A DNA stretch of 64,000 bases from Corallium rubrum (Eukaryota > Cnidaria > Anthozoa > Scleralcyonacea > Coralliidae): NCBI GenBank assembly GCA_964035015.1, contig OZ035998.1, forward strand, positions 26,877,917 to 26,941,916, written 5' to 3'. Shown in pieces: positions 21,540 to 32,300 of the stretch. The notes under the pieces are model-generated. The model was not told the origin of the DNA. It worked only from the letters and a program-made list of their open reading frames with translations, and did not search any database. A program made the position numbers and the translations under genes. Numbering within the stretch: position 1 is the first letter of the stretch; the number at the start of each line of letters is the position of its first letter.

Positions 21540-23450
21540 TGTGCATGTATTAGTGAAATGATTTCCTCCACGGCATGGTTCGAGAGATTATCATAAGTTT
21601 GTTCTTCACTTGTTTATTGAACTTTGGCCACGTCCACACGTATACGATTTCCTAGCGTTTTCATATTGTTTCAGGTAATGAGACCATTGTTTTCTGCTCC
21701 CCTGAGGACTGAGAACAATATAAAAACGCTATGAAAACGCATACGTGTGGACGTGGTCTTTGTCTATTGATCAGCGCTAATGGGCGAGGTTTAGCGAGTT
21801 GTTTGTGAAATGATTTCCTCGACCACATGGTTTCGCGGGGATGATCACAATACGTTATTCCCGTAAGGTTTCGATCACCAGTCAAGGTTTGCCAGGGCGA
21901 AATTTCGCCAGATGTTGGTGAAATGACTTCCATGACCAGATGGTTCAAGGATAATCACAGATGTTATTCCCGTGAGGTTTATCGATTACCGGCAACTGGC
22001 AAGGTTTAGGGCGAGATTCGCCAGTTGTTTGTGAAGTAATATTTCAAATCCAAGTTAGTGTTCTGAGACGTGGTTTCTAAATCGTATGTGCCGTTAACAA
22101 TAGCAACGCGCAGCCGAGCTATAGTTAACGGCACATGGGATTTAGAAACCAAGTCTAGAACACTAACGAGGATTTGAAATAGCTTCTCACACATGCATCA
22201 TTAGATGTTCATTGCAATGAGGGCAATCACAACAGACTAGTCGTCAAGCGCTTGCAGAGACAAGGGGAAATTTTGTTTTAAAACAGCCAGGAGTTTTGGT
22301 TCGCAAGACGTTGGATTTATTGGATAACATACATTAGATTATGTTGAATAGCAGGATCAATTTAGCCAGGACTGATATTGAGCAGAGAAAATATAGATGA
22401 CAATTGGAATAATGTAGAACTTTACAAACTAAAGAAGACAGAAGATTTTAATGGTCGATACCGGAGAAAACAAAGCGTGAGGTGACTGTCTTGTATACTT
22501 TTATATGTACTTCATAATATTATGAAATGTACAGATGGATGTTTAAACTTCATTACTGCAATCAGTCTGCAAGCAACATCACTGTTTTAGTGCTTTTCGT
22601 AGGTTTCTGTCTGTTGTCGAAACGTAAGTTTGGTTTCTTGTTAGTCTATTTTACTTGTAATATATGTATCGCATGTAGTCGCTTATATTGCGAAGCGCTG
22701 TTAGGTAAAAAAATCTGTTGTATTTGGAACTGGTTTCTATAGCGACAGAAAATTGTATTGGGAAATGATTTCTAAATACAGTATTGAAATTTTAAATTAA
22801 CATATGTATTGTTCTCGCACTTGAATTAATTGGTCTCTGGTTTAGACTGGGTTTCTAGGTAAGTACATGTGACGTAAATCAAGCAACTAGATTGGCCGAA
22901 ATGCTATGAATATCTAATGATGTGTGAGAAATAACTTCCTTGACCAGATGGTTTGAGGGATGATCACAAATCAGTTGCTCTCGCGAGGTTTCTCGATTGA
23001 GGTTTTGCCAGGGCGGGATTTCGCCAGTGGTTTTGTGAAGTGACTTGACCATGCAGATGGGGATGATAACAAATGTTATACCCGTGAGGTTCACTGATAA
23101 CCGGCAAGATCTTGCCAGGGCGAGGCTTCGCCAGATGTTGGTGACAGGATCCCCTCCGTTCCTCGACCAGATGTTTCGAGGGATGATCACATATATGTTA
23201 CTCAAAGTGTGTGAGGTGTCTCGTTTACCAGTCAAGGTTTACCAGGGTGCGATTTTGCCAGTTGTTTGTGGAATGACTCCCTCGACCTGGTTGCTCAAAC
23301 CAAGGGATGTGCACAAATATGTTGTTCATGTGAGGTTTATTCCTTTATGGATTACTGGGCAAGGCTTTGCCAGGGAGAGGAGTCGCCAGTTGCCGGTTTG
23401 TGATACAGCTTCCTCTTCTATATACCAGATCGGTGCAGGTGCATGAGGGT
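21540..23450. repeat. Diverged satellite, about 105-130 bp units
   Basis: About eight to nine units in the form GTGAAATGATTTCCTCGACC, then a GATGATCACAAAT-like segment, then GTGAGGTTT and CAAGGTTTGCCAGGGCGA, then TTCGCCAGTTGTTTG. Unit starts lie near 21555, 21808, 21920, 22028, 22923, 23034, 23140 and 23268. A 0.9-kb element (22041-22930) interrupts the array. Units are too diverged to be recent. Confidence 0.8.
22041..22930 (+). mobile_element. 0.9-kb hairpin-bearing repeat, copy 1
   Basis: It interrupts the satellite. It starts with a 140-bp fold-back (22041-22180, arms beginning ATTTCAAATCC). This is followed by TTCTCACACATGCATCATTA near 22184, and the far end carries the inverse, TAATGATGTGTGAGAA at 22915-22930. 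A reverse-complement copy with the same order is at 46352-47299. Inverted ends around a core suggest a non-autonomous DNA element. Only small spurious ORFs. Confidence 0.65.
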
Positions 23451-24320
23451 TGTCGATCACTGTATAGGCAAGAATTCATCACTTTCACCAGTTTTTTGTG
23501 CTATGCAATTCAGAGTTGTATTCTGAAATATGGGCGAAGTTTCCCAAGTTATTTACAATGATCAGATGCAGCACTAATGGGCCTGTACGACATCGGTTCT
23601 ATGTTGATTGTCTTAGAATACGTGACTGTGTTGATGTCTTTGGTTTGCCAATGGATGACGCGACGTTGCTGTGTTAGTTATTACGTCGTATAGGTTTTAG
23701 CGGTAGGTGGAGTTCCCGTCACGGAGTCTTGGCAGTTCTGAAAACGGGGTACCTCAATCAACCCTCACAGTTTACTGGATCAGGACTGTCACTTCTCCAC
23801 TGGCGGTGGGTTCCTCCTTTTTCTCCCTGTTTTATTATAGATTTTGTTGTTGTCTTACTTTATATGATGTATTTTCTTATGCCAACTTGTACATTGCTTT
23901 CCTGGAGTGGGCGTATCATACTAAATTTGCTCCTAAACTGAAGTTACTAATTACTCAAGCGGGTCGAACGTCCATCACATGACTGAACTTTGTGGAGGAC
24001 CCCACTGTCGGTGGCGGGGTGATGTCCTTGGCCTGGCACATGATGTTAACGCGTCACTGCGGACATTCCCACCGGTTTGTTATCCATGCAATTTTACTAT
24101 ATCCTCATTCATCAGAAACCACAATTGTTTAGATTAAGAAAATGATTCCGCTGAAGTTGCCGTCTTCAAAAGTAGACCATTAATGGTCTTGATCTCTTGT
24201 TTTAAGGGATGAGAATTGGGGTGTAAGGATATTGGGGTATAAGGATTGGGGTATATGAGCCCAATAATGGTCTCCTGTTAGTGTACAGAAGCATGGAAAG
24301 CTACAGAAAGGGTGGGGAGG
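23450..24320. other. No gene seen
   Basis: Unremarkable sequence after the satellite. It includes a short direct repeat (GGATATTGGGGTATAAGGATTGGGGTAT type, 24225-24260). A 91-residue ORF at 23707-23982 has no recognisable pattern and is probably chance. Confidence 0.5.
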
Positions 24321-24358
24321 CGAATTTTCTCCCCATACCTTAATAGCGATGCGATATT

Positions 24359-24490
24359 GTTGCAGTGTGAAATAGAATACTTTTTATAGCCCTTAAATTT
24401 TGAATTTGAGGTGAAGTTTCTATTGATATTAAATTGAAAACAGCTAGGATACTTTCATCATTCGATTAGTATTCTATTTCACACTGCAAC
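24359..24490. mobile_element. 132-bp MITE
   Basis: Inverted ends GTTGCAGTGTGAAATAGAAT and its complement, about 22 bp each. It is absent from the inverted partner at 32633-32702, which shows the empty site and so proves insertion. Confidence 0.8.
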
Positions 24491-25136
24491 AATAAACACG
24501 TTCTACTATCGAGTGGGATATTCTATTAAGCCGGATTTTTGAGAAAAGTGAGAGAAAAAGTAAAATATTGCCAGAAAAATTGCATTGCTCTGAATAAATG
24601 ACATTGAAAATGATAATTTCAACATAATGAAAAGAACTCACTGAACAAAAAGGTTAAATTAAACCAATATTTGTTCCAATAACCCAAATTTAAACATTAA
24701 TAAATTGATCTCTTTGTAGGAAATACAACAAAGAAATCATGTCAGAATAAGAAAATAATAAATTTAGCTAAAATTACGAATTATTTTCAAAAATGTAGTT
24801 ATTACAGATTGCAAAATATCACAAAAACTGTGCAAGCTTTTAATCACCACAAAACAACACACAGAAACTAAGCAAAATAATCATTTTTATTCAGAAGAGT
24901 AGCAAGAAAGAAAATATTAAAGAAGTAATAAGCATTTCTACATATAATCTGTGATTATTATATGTACACATATAAATTGTGCATAATTCTTTATTACTAA
25001 ATAGTTGTTCCACAGTTTCAAAGTTCAAGCAATTATTATATTACTAAATAGAGAATTATGAATAGTAATACAACATGTCAAACATGTTAAACCTCAATAA
25101 ATTAAACTCATTATAGTCAATAAGTTTATAAATGTT

Positions 25137-25470
25137 CTTCCTCGAGAATTCGAGGACATGTTAAAACCCAAAATTAAACATTATAGTCAATAATACTTTA
25201 TACAGTATGTTTGTCCTCGAGAAGTCGAGGACATGTTAAAACCCAAAATTAAACATATTATAGTCAATAACAATTTATGCAGTACAGTATGTTTGTCCTC
25301 GAGATATCGAGGACATGTTAAAACCCAAACTTAAACATATTATAGTCAGTTTATAAATGTTTGTCCTCGAGAAGTCGAGGACATGTCAAAACCTATTAAT
25401 AAAACATATATTATAGTTGATATTTTATACAGACAACAGCAATTGTTCATCCTTGAGAAGTTGAGGATAT
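25137..25470. repeat. Left iterated palindromes, about 75-80 bp units
   Basis: Palindromes of type GTCCTCGAGAAGTCGAGGAC at 25137-25157, 25213-25232, 25295-25314 and 25363-25382, plus a degenerate one near 25448. Each is followed by ACATGTTAAAACCCAAAATT-like text and a TATAGTCAATA segment. The regular spacing and symmetric seven-base arms suggest binding sites for a dimeric DNA-binding protein. Confidence 0.85.
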
Positions 25471-25972
25471 TTCAAAGACCAGTTACCAAAGCTGTGGAGA
25501 TCATCTAAAATTAGTCAATTAAATATAATATTTACTAAAATATCATTCTAATAATAGTCTTCAACATTTCAAAGACCAGTTTACTGACTAGTGTTGCACT
25601 GCATGGGAGATCCAACACACTCAGGTAACAAATATTGGTCATATTATTGTTGAAATGTTGAGCTGAAACTGGTAACAAATATGTATTTATAATATGCATG
25701 AGAAAATTACTACAATTTGATTGGTTTAAAAATTAAATCATTAAGTGCACTTAATGTTACCATGGAGACAGTGGTAAAATTCAAAATGGTGGTCTGTTTT
25801 GAAGTGCCAACAGATGGCAGTTACCATTTTCAGTTTTCCAATGACTTGTGGTACACTGTGATTTGAGAAAAGCATTCAATATTTTCCAGTGAAAAAACAG
25901 TTCATCTAAACTGGAAATTTTTGTTGTCAAGTAGTGAAAGAAAACATTTTTAAAAGCTTAGGGAAATTTTCC

Positions 25973-26145
25973 AGTTTACCGTACCCGAGTAATTCAGCAA
26001 TTCCTACTCAAATAAATAACCATAATCCTAATCAATAACCGTGTTTACTGCTTATCTTGTACACTAACTGAGCCACTAGTGAGTTTACTGCCTTGCTTTA
26101 TACTGACTAACCTGACACAGTGATGTGACTCGGGTATGGTAAACT
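25973..26145. repeat. Short inverted-end element
   Basis: Ends AGTTTACCGTACCCGAGT and, from the right inward, AGTTTACCATACCCGAGT enclose 173 bp. Possible small MITE. The CCCGAGT core resembles the subterminal repeats of the insert at 2101-3840, but the relation is uncertain. Confidence 0.5.
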
Positions 26146-26599
26146 ACCCAGCTTGGATGAGTATGAACTATGAAGCATACATGTCGCATTCTCACAAGAT
26201 AAAGTAGTTGTATTTTGTTTAGCAAGTTAGATGTTTGTGGTTTCATCTAGTTGCTTGCAAGAAGATTTCTTGTTGGAAAATTAACTGACTTAATTAAGTT
26301 GGAAGACCATTGTTAAAATTGTTTGCAATCATAACAACAGTTATACATTCAAATAAACAAAGAAATTATGTCAGACAACGTAGTCATAACATTGTAATTT
26401 TGTCATAAATATTATAAAATATAAGTAATCATATGATTTTGCTTAAGGATTTTACACTAATCATGATATTGGAAAATTTACCGAAATTGCACTCACCTAC
26501 TGTATGTCTCGCACAATTTTTGTTCTATTTTCAAAAATCACTCGCAGTGTAAAATCCTTAATTGCACTCGCTAAATTTGAAAATTCATTCATGTGAGTT

Positions 26600-28382
26600 C
26601 ATTTTTTCTAAGAACAATTGACTCTTTGATGTATAAGTCTTGCTTTCTCAACTAATTTCTCCAAAATAATGCACTTCAGTCCAAGTGTAGAACATGCAAT
26701 AGCACATTGAAGAGGCAACACCACTGCAAGCATCAACGATATATGATGACTTATCTTTGTTGTACAGTTTGATAATGTCAACAAACAGCTGTGAGGGCTT
26801 TTGTCTGCCAGTAGCTTTGCGTCTGTGACATATCAAAACCATAGCAGTTTAGCAGGTAAAAAAACCTTACTGAAACGTTAACGGCACCACAACTGATAAT
26901 TATATCTGTTTACTAGTCGTGCTGCCATATGTGAACATCTCAGGACAAAGTCAAACCAAAGCATAGTGCTTAATACTAAAATCTTGGTGACAATATTACA
27001 TTGCACCAAGACAAGTTTTCGCATACCAAAAAATTTGGCCAGTAATTGAAGATTTGCTCCTTCGTGCACCTGGCAAAGCAGAACATACGTATTGCTTAGG
27101 TTTATCAAGAGTGTCATTATATTATGTTATCCTTTTACAGTTATCAGTATTTATCTGTCTTTTACTGATTTAATTTTGATTACTTATAAATTGACTGAAG
27201 TCTGAACCAATTGATGCATCAATCATATCAACCTTGTAGTCTACTAGTTTGTTGAATACCTATCCACTTTCAAAGTTGTGTTTGTACTGGCAAAAAAATC
27301 AGCGCATGTGTTTGGAGAAACACCGGCTGACCTTTATATGTGGCAGAAGCTTATTTTGCTCGTACGGATGAAAAAATATCACCAGTATGTAGCCAAGACT
27401 TCATATTTTAATAACCCGTGCGATCTTTTCAGGATTGCTTTCTATATTTTGAGAAAATGGCGAAAATATTAAAAAGTCCTTATAAAGTGGCGTTGGCGTT
27501 GCGCGTAATCCCCCACAGTTGGTAATGCGATATACGAGCATTTCTTAACACATTTTTTGCCATGATTAATCCATAGTTATATTGATAGATACGTACCTTC
27601 CCTAATTAAATGAGTTTTCTTTATAACATCCAGAAACTTGTAACTTGTTGTCGTCTTCGTGTGTTGTGGCGCTGCCTTTCTTTTGTTTCTTAACTTCGGA
27701 GGGAAGTGGGTCGACGCGGCGACGCCTGGAATTTCTCTAGCTTGGCGCAGCCGCGCAGGTCGTTTTGCTATAAGGTCAGGTGGTGTAGGATTAGACAATT
27801 CATCAAATGTTTCAATATCGCGCAGTTCGTTGGCCAATTCTTCCTCAGGTAAAGGTTCTTTGTCTTCCCCGAGTATAACTTTTTGAAGATGTTTAGCAAA
27901 CGCCTCTGTCGACTTCACAAAAGGCTCAAAATTTTCGCGATATCTCGTTGGCAGTGATTCGAAGAGACATCTGAAAACTAAATAGGTTCTTCCTTGTCAC
28001 GAAACGCAATCTGAAACAAAAAGAAACATATTTCTTGTAATAACAGCTTTCGCCAAATAATAAAATAGAAGAGAGTTAGGTTTACCTTCACTATATCAGT
28101 TTTAGTGGCACTTGGTTGGACATACGTTACTTCATTCACACCCGTTCAAGGAAGATTTTGCTTAATCCTTCGGAGGTAAACCACCACTTGGCTTTTCTTT
28201 TGTTGATTGTTTAGACTCTCTATTACCGTCTTCATCGCAACTATGATCGCAACACAGCGTTCAACAGCTCAAGCCATGTGCTTCAAACACATAAGAAGCT
28301 TGACAGTATTTCAAATCGGATCACAGAACGGATGAAACTCTGGGTGATACCGCAAGGCCATCTGCCAGATCTCGCCATTCAT
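26600..28382 (-). pseudogene. Decayed spliced gene with amino-methyltransferase-like C-terminus
   Basis: Minus strand. A start at 28382 reads MNGEIWQMALRYHPEF. After frameshifts it continues with AVERCVAIIVAMKTVIESLN, then TGVNEVTYVQPSATKTD, to a GTAAAC donor near 28088. The acceptor TTTGTTTCAG is near 28011, then an exon with YRENFEPFVKSTEAFAKHLQ ends at a GTACGT donor near 27584. Further down, about 27110-26890, are ITGQIFWYAK, MFTYGSTTSKQI and SVVVPLTF. At 26842-26600 come QKPSQLFVDIIKLY, IVDACSGV and, after a frameshift, GLKCIILEKLVEKARLIHQR. A KP-x-x-L segment, then DxxSGxxS, then a motif ending in E, matches motifs X, I and II of beta-class N4/N6 amino-methyltransferases. The middle exons are not fully traced. 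No intact frame exists. The methyltransferase call is by motif only. Confidence 0.5.
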
Positions 28383-28736
28383 TGACAATATATGGGATCT
28401 AATTACTTGATCCAGTCAGTCACTTTTAAATATTTATTTGTTTTATTCATAAACATTCGACATAAATCGAAACAGCATAAAGCGTGTAAGTGCCATATTG
28501 CAAGAGAACAACATACACGCTAAACTGCAAGAAATGATGCGAAAACACAAGATTCGTGTTTAAAAAAAGTTAAGTGGCCGGTAAACAATATCCAACTGGT
28601 GACAGTCTGACAGAGTCAGGTGCACACAACAAAAGAAATTTGAATGTAACGCCTATATCGTATGTCACAAAAATTTAATTCATTCGGGGTTGAAAAGTAA
28701 ACGACTGCTCTTCGAAAGCGTTGTCGTTGAATCGTG
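28383..28736. promoter_or_regulatory. Putative divergent promoter region
   Basis: 354 bp between the two oppositely oriented start codons (28382 minus, 28737 plus). AT-rich and without frames. The role is inferred only from position; no TATA or operator was identified with confidence. Confidence 0.3.
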
Positions 28737-28784
28737 ATGGATTTGAACACAAGTGATTTAGTTGGACTTATGACATTTCATCTA

Positions 28785-28922
28785 ATGGAAAACTCAAGAC
28801 CGTAGTCTAATTGCCACTGGTGACCTTGACGAACCCGATCAAGATATTTCAATGGAAAACTCAAAACCGAAGACCGTTGTCTAATTGCCACTGGTGACCT
28901 TGACGAACCCGATCAAGATATT
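28785..28922. repeat. 66/72-bp tandem duplication within an exon
   Basis: The segment from ATGGAAAACTCAA through CGATCAAGATATTTC occurs twice in direct order, the second copy with a six-base addition. It disrupts the plus-strand gene remnant. Confidence 0.9.
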
Positions 28923-29576
28923 TCCGAAATGCTGATGAATCAAGTTTTGGCCATTCAGATTTATGGTTCGTTTTTTAACGGCGAATTTCAAACTTCAACG
29001 CAAAATGCAAATGTTGGCCGATGGGTTCCACAAGTAGTGAGGACGAAAACGATGGTAAGTTGACATTTAAATTTGTGAGATATTTGGGCGAGGTTATATA
29101 CAAAGCGGAACATATGTTGCGCATATAAAACTCGACGTGGTTATAGTTCCGACACCGGATCTTTAGGTTCGATGGCTATAGATTCGGCATTGACAAAACG
29201 CGTGCGCAATACAATACTATACTATATTAGGAGCCTCAATAGTCAGTCACATCTTTTTAACAATCAGCACAAGGTGACAAGGTGCCCCGGCGGACACAGT
29301 ATATCAGCTAAAAGATGTTTAGTTCGTTCTGGATTCATGTTTGGCCATTGAGATTTCCTAAGTGGCCTCGGGATTCGGTTATAACTTTTTGATCGAGGAA
29401 TTCACGATTCATTCGCATGAAGAAATATCAAGAGCGTTGCCCGGTTTGGCGTCAGAAAGCCGCTAAAATTATCCCTGGCGTCAAAAACGTCGCTTGCGTA
29501 ATTCACCAGTTTTGCTTAGAAACCACGTGTAGTAGTCACGTGGTCAAATATGTAAACAGAGCCGAAAGTTCGTATA

Positions 29577-29801
29577 TTGGATTTGCGCGTAGTGGTTGTC
29601 ACGAAAAGATGTTTCTGGGGAACGTGCAGAAATGATACGCAGTATCCTCATCTAATAGAGACAAATGAAAACAATGATCCTGTGACATTTTATCATTTCT
29701 CTGGCCCTAAGAGATCGGCGGAGAGACGAAAGAAGTGGATAATAGCGTGCCATCGTGGAGACAAATTTGTATGGTGTGCCATATCCGCCAAAATTATATA
29801 A
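29577..29801 (+). pseudogene. THAP-domain exon, left arm
   Basis: Reads VTKRCFWGTCRNDTQYPHL, then VTFYHFSGPKRSAERRKKW, then IIACHRGDKFV. C-x4-C, about 40 residues, then C-H, with the FYHFSGPK block in between, fits the C2CH zinc module of THAP domains. The frame is intact through the domain here, unlike the right arm, but the exon ends without a partner exon. Confidence 0.65.
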
Positions 29802-30472
29802 AGTTGATTTATTCACAACTTTTTGCCTATTTAGTCAGCAAGCTTGTAAATTATTCGTATTTTCCTGCAACATTAATCAGCGCTTTCAGCCCGTTTTTCT
29901 GCAACAATAACCAGCTGCCAGCCCGTTTGTAGCTAGACATACGCATATTATTCAACCGGGTTTGTAACACTATTCAGCGCTTTTGCCGCTTTATATTATT
30001 ATTCAGCCCGTTTGTATCATTAGCCAGACATACGTGTATTATTCAACCGTATTTGTAACATTATTCAGCACTTTATATTATTATTCAACCCGTTTGTAAC
30101 ATTAGCCAAACATATTCAGTACTTTATATTATTATTCAACTTTGTTGTAACATTATTCAGCGCTTTATATTATTATTCAGCCCGTTTGTATCATTAGCCA
30201 GACAATGGTGTGTTAGTCAGTCGTGTTTGTAACATTACTCAGCACTTTATATTATTATTCAGCATTGTGTGGCTAATGTTACAAATAAGGTTGAGTAATA
30301 ATATAAAGTGCTGGATGTTACAAACACGGTTGAATACTACGCGTATGCCTGGCTGTTAGAAACGGGCTGAATAATGACAAAGCGCTGGCTATTGTTGCAG
30401 GAAAATACGAATAATTTACAAGCTTGCTGACTAAATAGGCAAATAGTTGTGAATAAATCAACTTTATATAAT

Positions 30473-30675
30473 TTTAGCGGATATGGCACACCATACAAAT
30501 TTGTCTCCACGATGGCACGCTATTATCCACTTCTTTCGTCTCTCCGCCGATCTCTTTGGGCCAGAGAAATGATAAAATGTCACAGGATCATTGTTTTCAT
30601 TTGTCCCTATTTATAGATTAGGATACCGCGTATCATTTCTGAACGTTCCCCAGGAACATCTTTTCGTGACAACAA
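30473..30675 (-). pseudogene. THAP-domain exon, right arm, broken
   Basis: Inverted copy of the left-arm exon with TKRCSWGTFRND, then a stop after YPNL, then the shared NDPVTFYHFSGPKRS and IIACHRGDKFV. The second zinc cysteine is replaced by Phe, so the module would not fold even if read. Confidence 0.65.
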
Positions 30676-31559
30676 TATTGGATTTGCTTGGCCTGTTCGT
30701 ACCGAGTACGAACTTTCGGCTTTGTTTACATATTTGACCACGTGACTACTACACGTGGTTTCGAGAGTAAAACTGGTGAATTGAGTAATTTACATGCATG
30801 AATATTGGAAAATGGAAAAAGAGATAAAGAAAATTCCATAATTTGCTCGTTAGGTTTTACAAATCATGTAAATTTGGTCCCGTTAATGACGTTCACTCTA
30901 AATAATGCAATTGTAAATGCCAGCTAGCAATTTAAGGAATTTTGTTGCAATTTTCGTTTTCTATTTTCCACACAAGAGATATTTGAAGATTGTATTCCTT
31001 GTCCATTCCAACCAGTATTTGATAAATTTGTATTTCTCCCGGCCAAAGACATGGCCCGAGTCTGTGGTGTCTGTTTGCAGTTTCCAGTGGTTAACAGCCA
31101 TTTCCCACCAGCAGGGAGGACAGGGAGACTGTGCACGATTGGAGCTTGTGAATGATTGTGATCTTCTTTGTTAAATTTCATAGGACACTTTGATGCCAAC
31201 CGGACCACCAAACTTTGTGCAATCGTCACCTGATAACATTGTCATGGAGCGGCTGCGAAAAGACATTCCCAAATTTTTGGATAATTCACGATAACCACCA
31301 AAGATAAAGAATGGTGGAAATTACTTTTTTAGTCAAGTGAATAAAATTAACAGTGCTACATCTAATCATGAAAAGCCAGCAACTTGGTTGCTCGAGGAGC
31401 TAAAGTTTATGAAATTTGGCCGTGGTTGGGATGGGGTGGAACAATTACATACAGGAGCAAATAAACTGTGATTGATGACCTCCCAATCCCAAAATGTACA
31501 TATATACTGGATCATGGTGGTGTATCAATTTTTATAGCTTTCAGTGCTTTCTATGCTGT

Positions 31560-32300
31560 AATTGCTACTTGCTTTTTCTTTATCTTTTTTGAAAAATATT
31601 TTGATATGTACAGTATGTATTTTGCTTTTCTTGTTTGAACAGAGAAAGTGTTTTCTCTATTTCGCTTGATTGGATATACTACAATGAACAGTAATTTCTC
31701 TAAGTGCAGCTTTTCTTGACAATTTGAGCACATTTTCTTAGGTTGTATTTAGCTTGATATATTTTGCTTTTATTTTTAATACAAACATTGTACAGTATGC
31801 TCTCAGTTGCTGTTATATGTATATACTGTAGGTGCTACATTTTCAGCAATTCCTGCAAGTGCGACTGTCCTCGATAGTTCGAGGACATTTATTAGGTTGG
31901 ATTAAAGAAAATATTTTGATATATTTTGCTTTTCTTGTTAATACAAAAATCATTCCCTCTATTTTCAAATGATAAATATGCTACATTTTCAGTAATTTCT
32001 CCTTGGTGTGTTGGTCCTCGATAGTTCGAGGACATTTAATGGATTAGACTAAAGGAAATATTCAGATTGATATATTTAGCTTTTCTTGTTAACAGAAAAA
32101 TTGCTCTCTCTGTTTCATTTGATGGGTATGAAGTCCTCGAACTTTGAAGTCCTCGAAAGTTCGAGGACATTTATTTGGTGGATTAAGAAAATATTTTAAT
32201 ATATTTTGTTTTTATTGTTGACAGAATATTTGTTAGTTGAGTAGAGAATAATAAATAGATATGCTACATTTTTAGTAACATCTCCAAGTCCAGTAATAAA
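31560..32300. repeat. Right iterated palindromes, about 140-160 bp units
   Basis: Units share ATATTTTGATATATTTTGCT, then a CTCTCTRTTTC segment, then GCTACATTTTCAGTAATTTC. Three carry the palindrome GTCCTCGATAGTTCGAGGAC or a one-base variant at 31867-31886, 32014-32033 and 32149-32168, with a half-site at 32132. Units near 31560-31760 lack it. This mirrors the left zone at 25137-25470 with different spacer sequence. Confidence 0.85.

Larger units (their letters stand above)
29499..30782. mobile_element. Fold-back element with THAP exons in both arms
   Basis: Inverted arms of about 430 bp (29499-29930 and about 30350-30782), ends ATTCACCAGTTTTGC and its complement, with CACGTGGT just inside. 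The arms match closely, with a few indels. The centre (29900-30330) holds tandem copies of an ATTATTCAGCCCGTTTGTA family with TATATTATTATTCA. Each arm encodes the same THAP-like DNA-binding exon facing inward. THAP domains occur in P-element and Kolobok transposases as well as host genes. The element interrupts the plus-strand remnant at 28737-31470. Confidence 0.75.
28737..31470 (+). pseudogene. Decayed spliced gene with cysteine-rich exon
   Basis: Plus strand, diverging from the gene ending at 28382. Exon 1 starts MDLNTSDLVGLMTFHLMENS, is disturbed by a 66/72-bp tandem duplication (28785-28922), and continues LIATGDLDEPDQDISEMLMN. It ends with an acidic STSSEDEND segment at a GTAAGT donor (29055). 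The THAP fold-back then intervenes. A later exon near 30975-31160 reads TQEIFEDCIPCPFQPVFDKF, then VCGVCLQFPVV, SHFPPAGRTGR and LCTIGACE, a C-x2-C/H/C-x4-C pattern like a zinc-binding module. Another at about 31180-31310 reads SPDNIVMERLRKDIPKFLDN. Family not recognised. Confidence 0.4.

Noticed and set aside
22527..22742. 71-residue hydrophobic ORF
   Set aside because: Lies inside the dispersed 0.9-kb repeat and is not preserved as a clean frame in the inverted copy.
21540..23450. tRNA or small RNA gene cluster in the 110-bp repeats
   Set aside because: Repeated palindromic GCCAGGGCGA/TTCGCC text suggested structure, but no tRNA A/B boxes or cloverleaf could be drawn.
25973..26145. Same family as the insert at 2101-3840 because of the CCCGAGT end
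   Set aside because: Only seven bases are shared; insufficient.
27278..27472. Plus-strand ORF MFVLAKKSAHVFGETP within the element
   Set aside because: Looks protein-like but lies antisense between traced minus-strand exons and has no splice or motif support.
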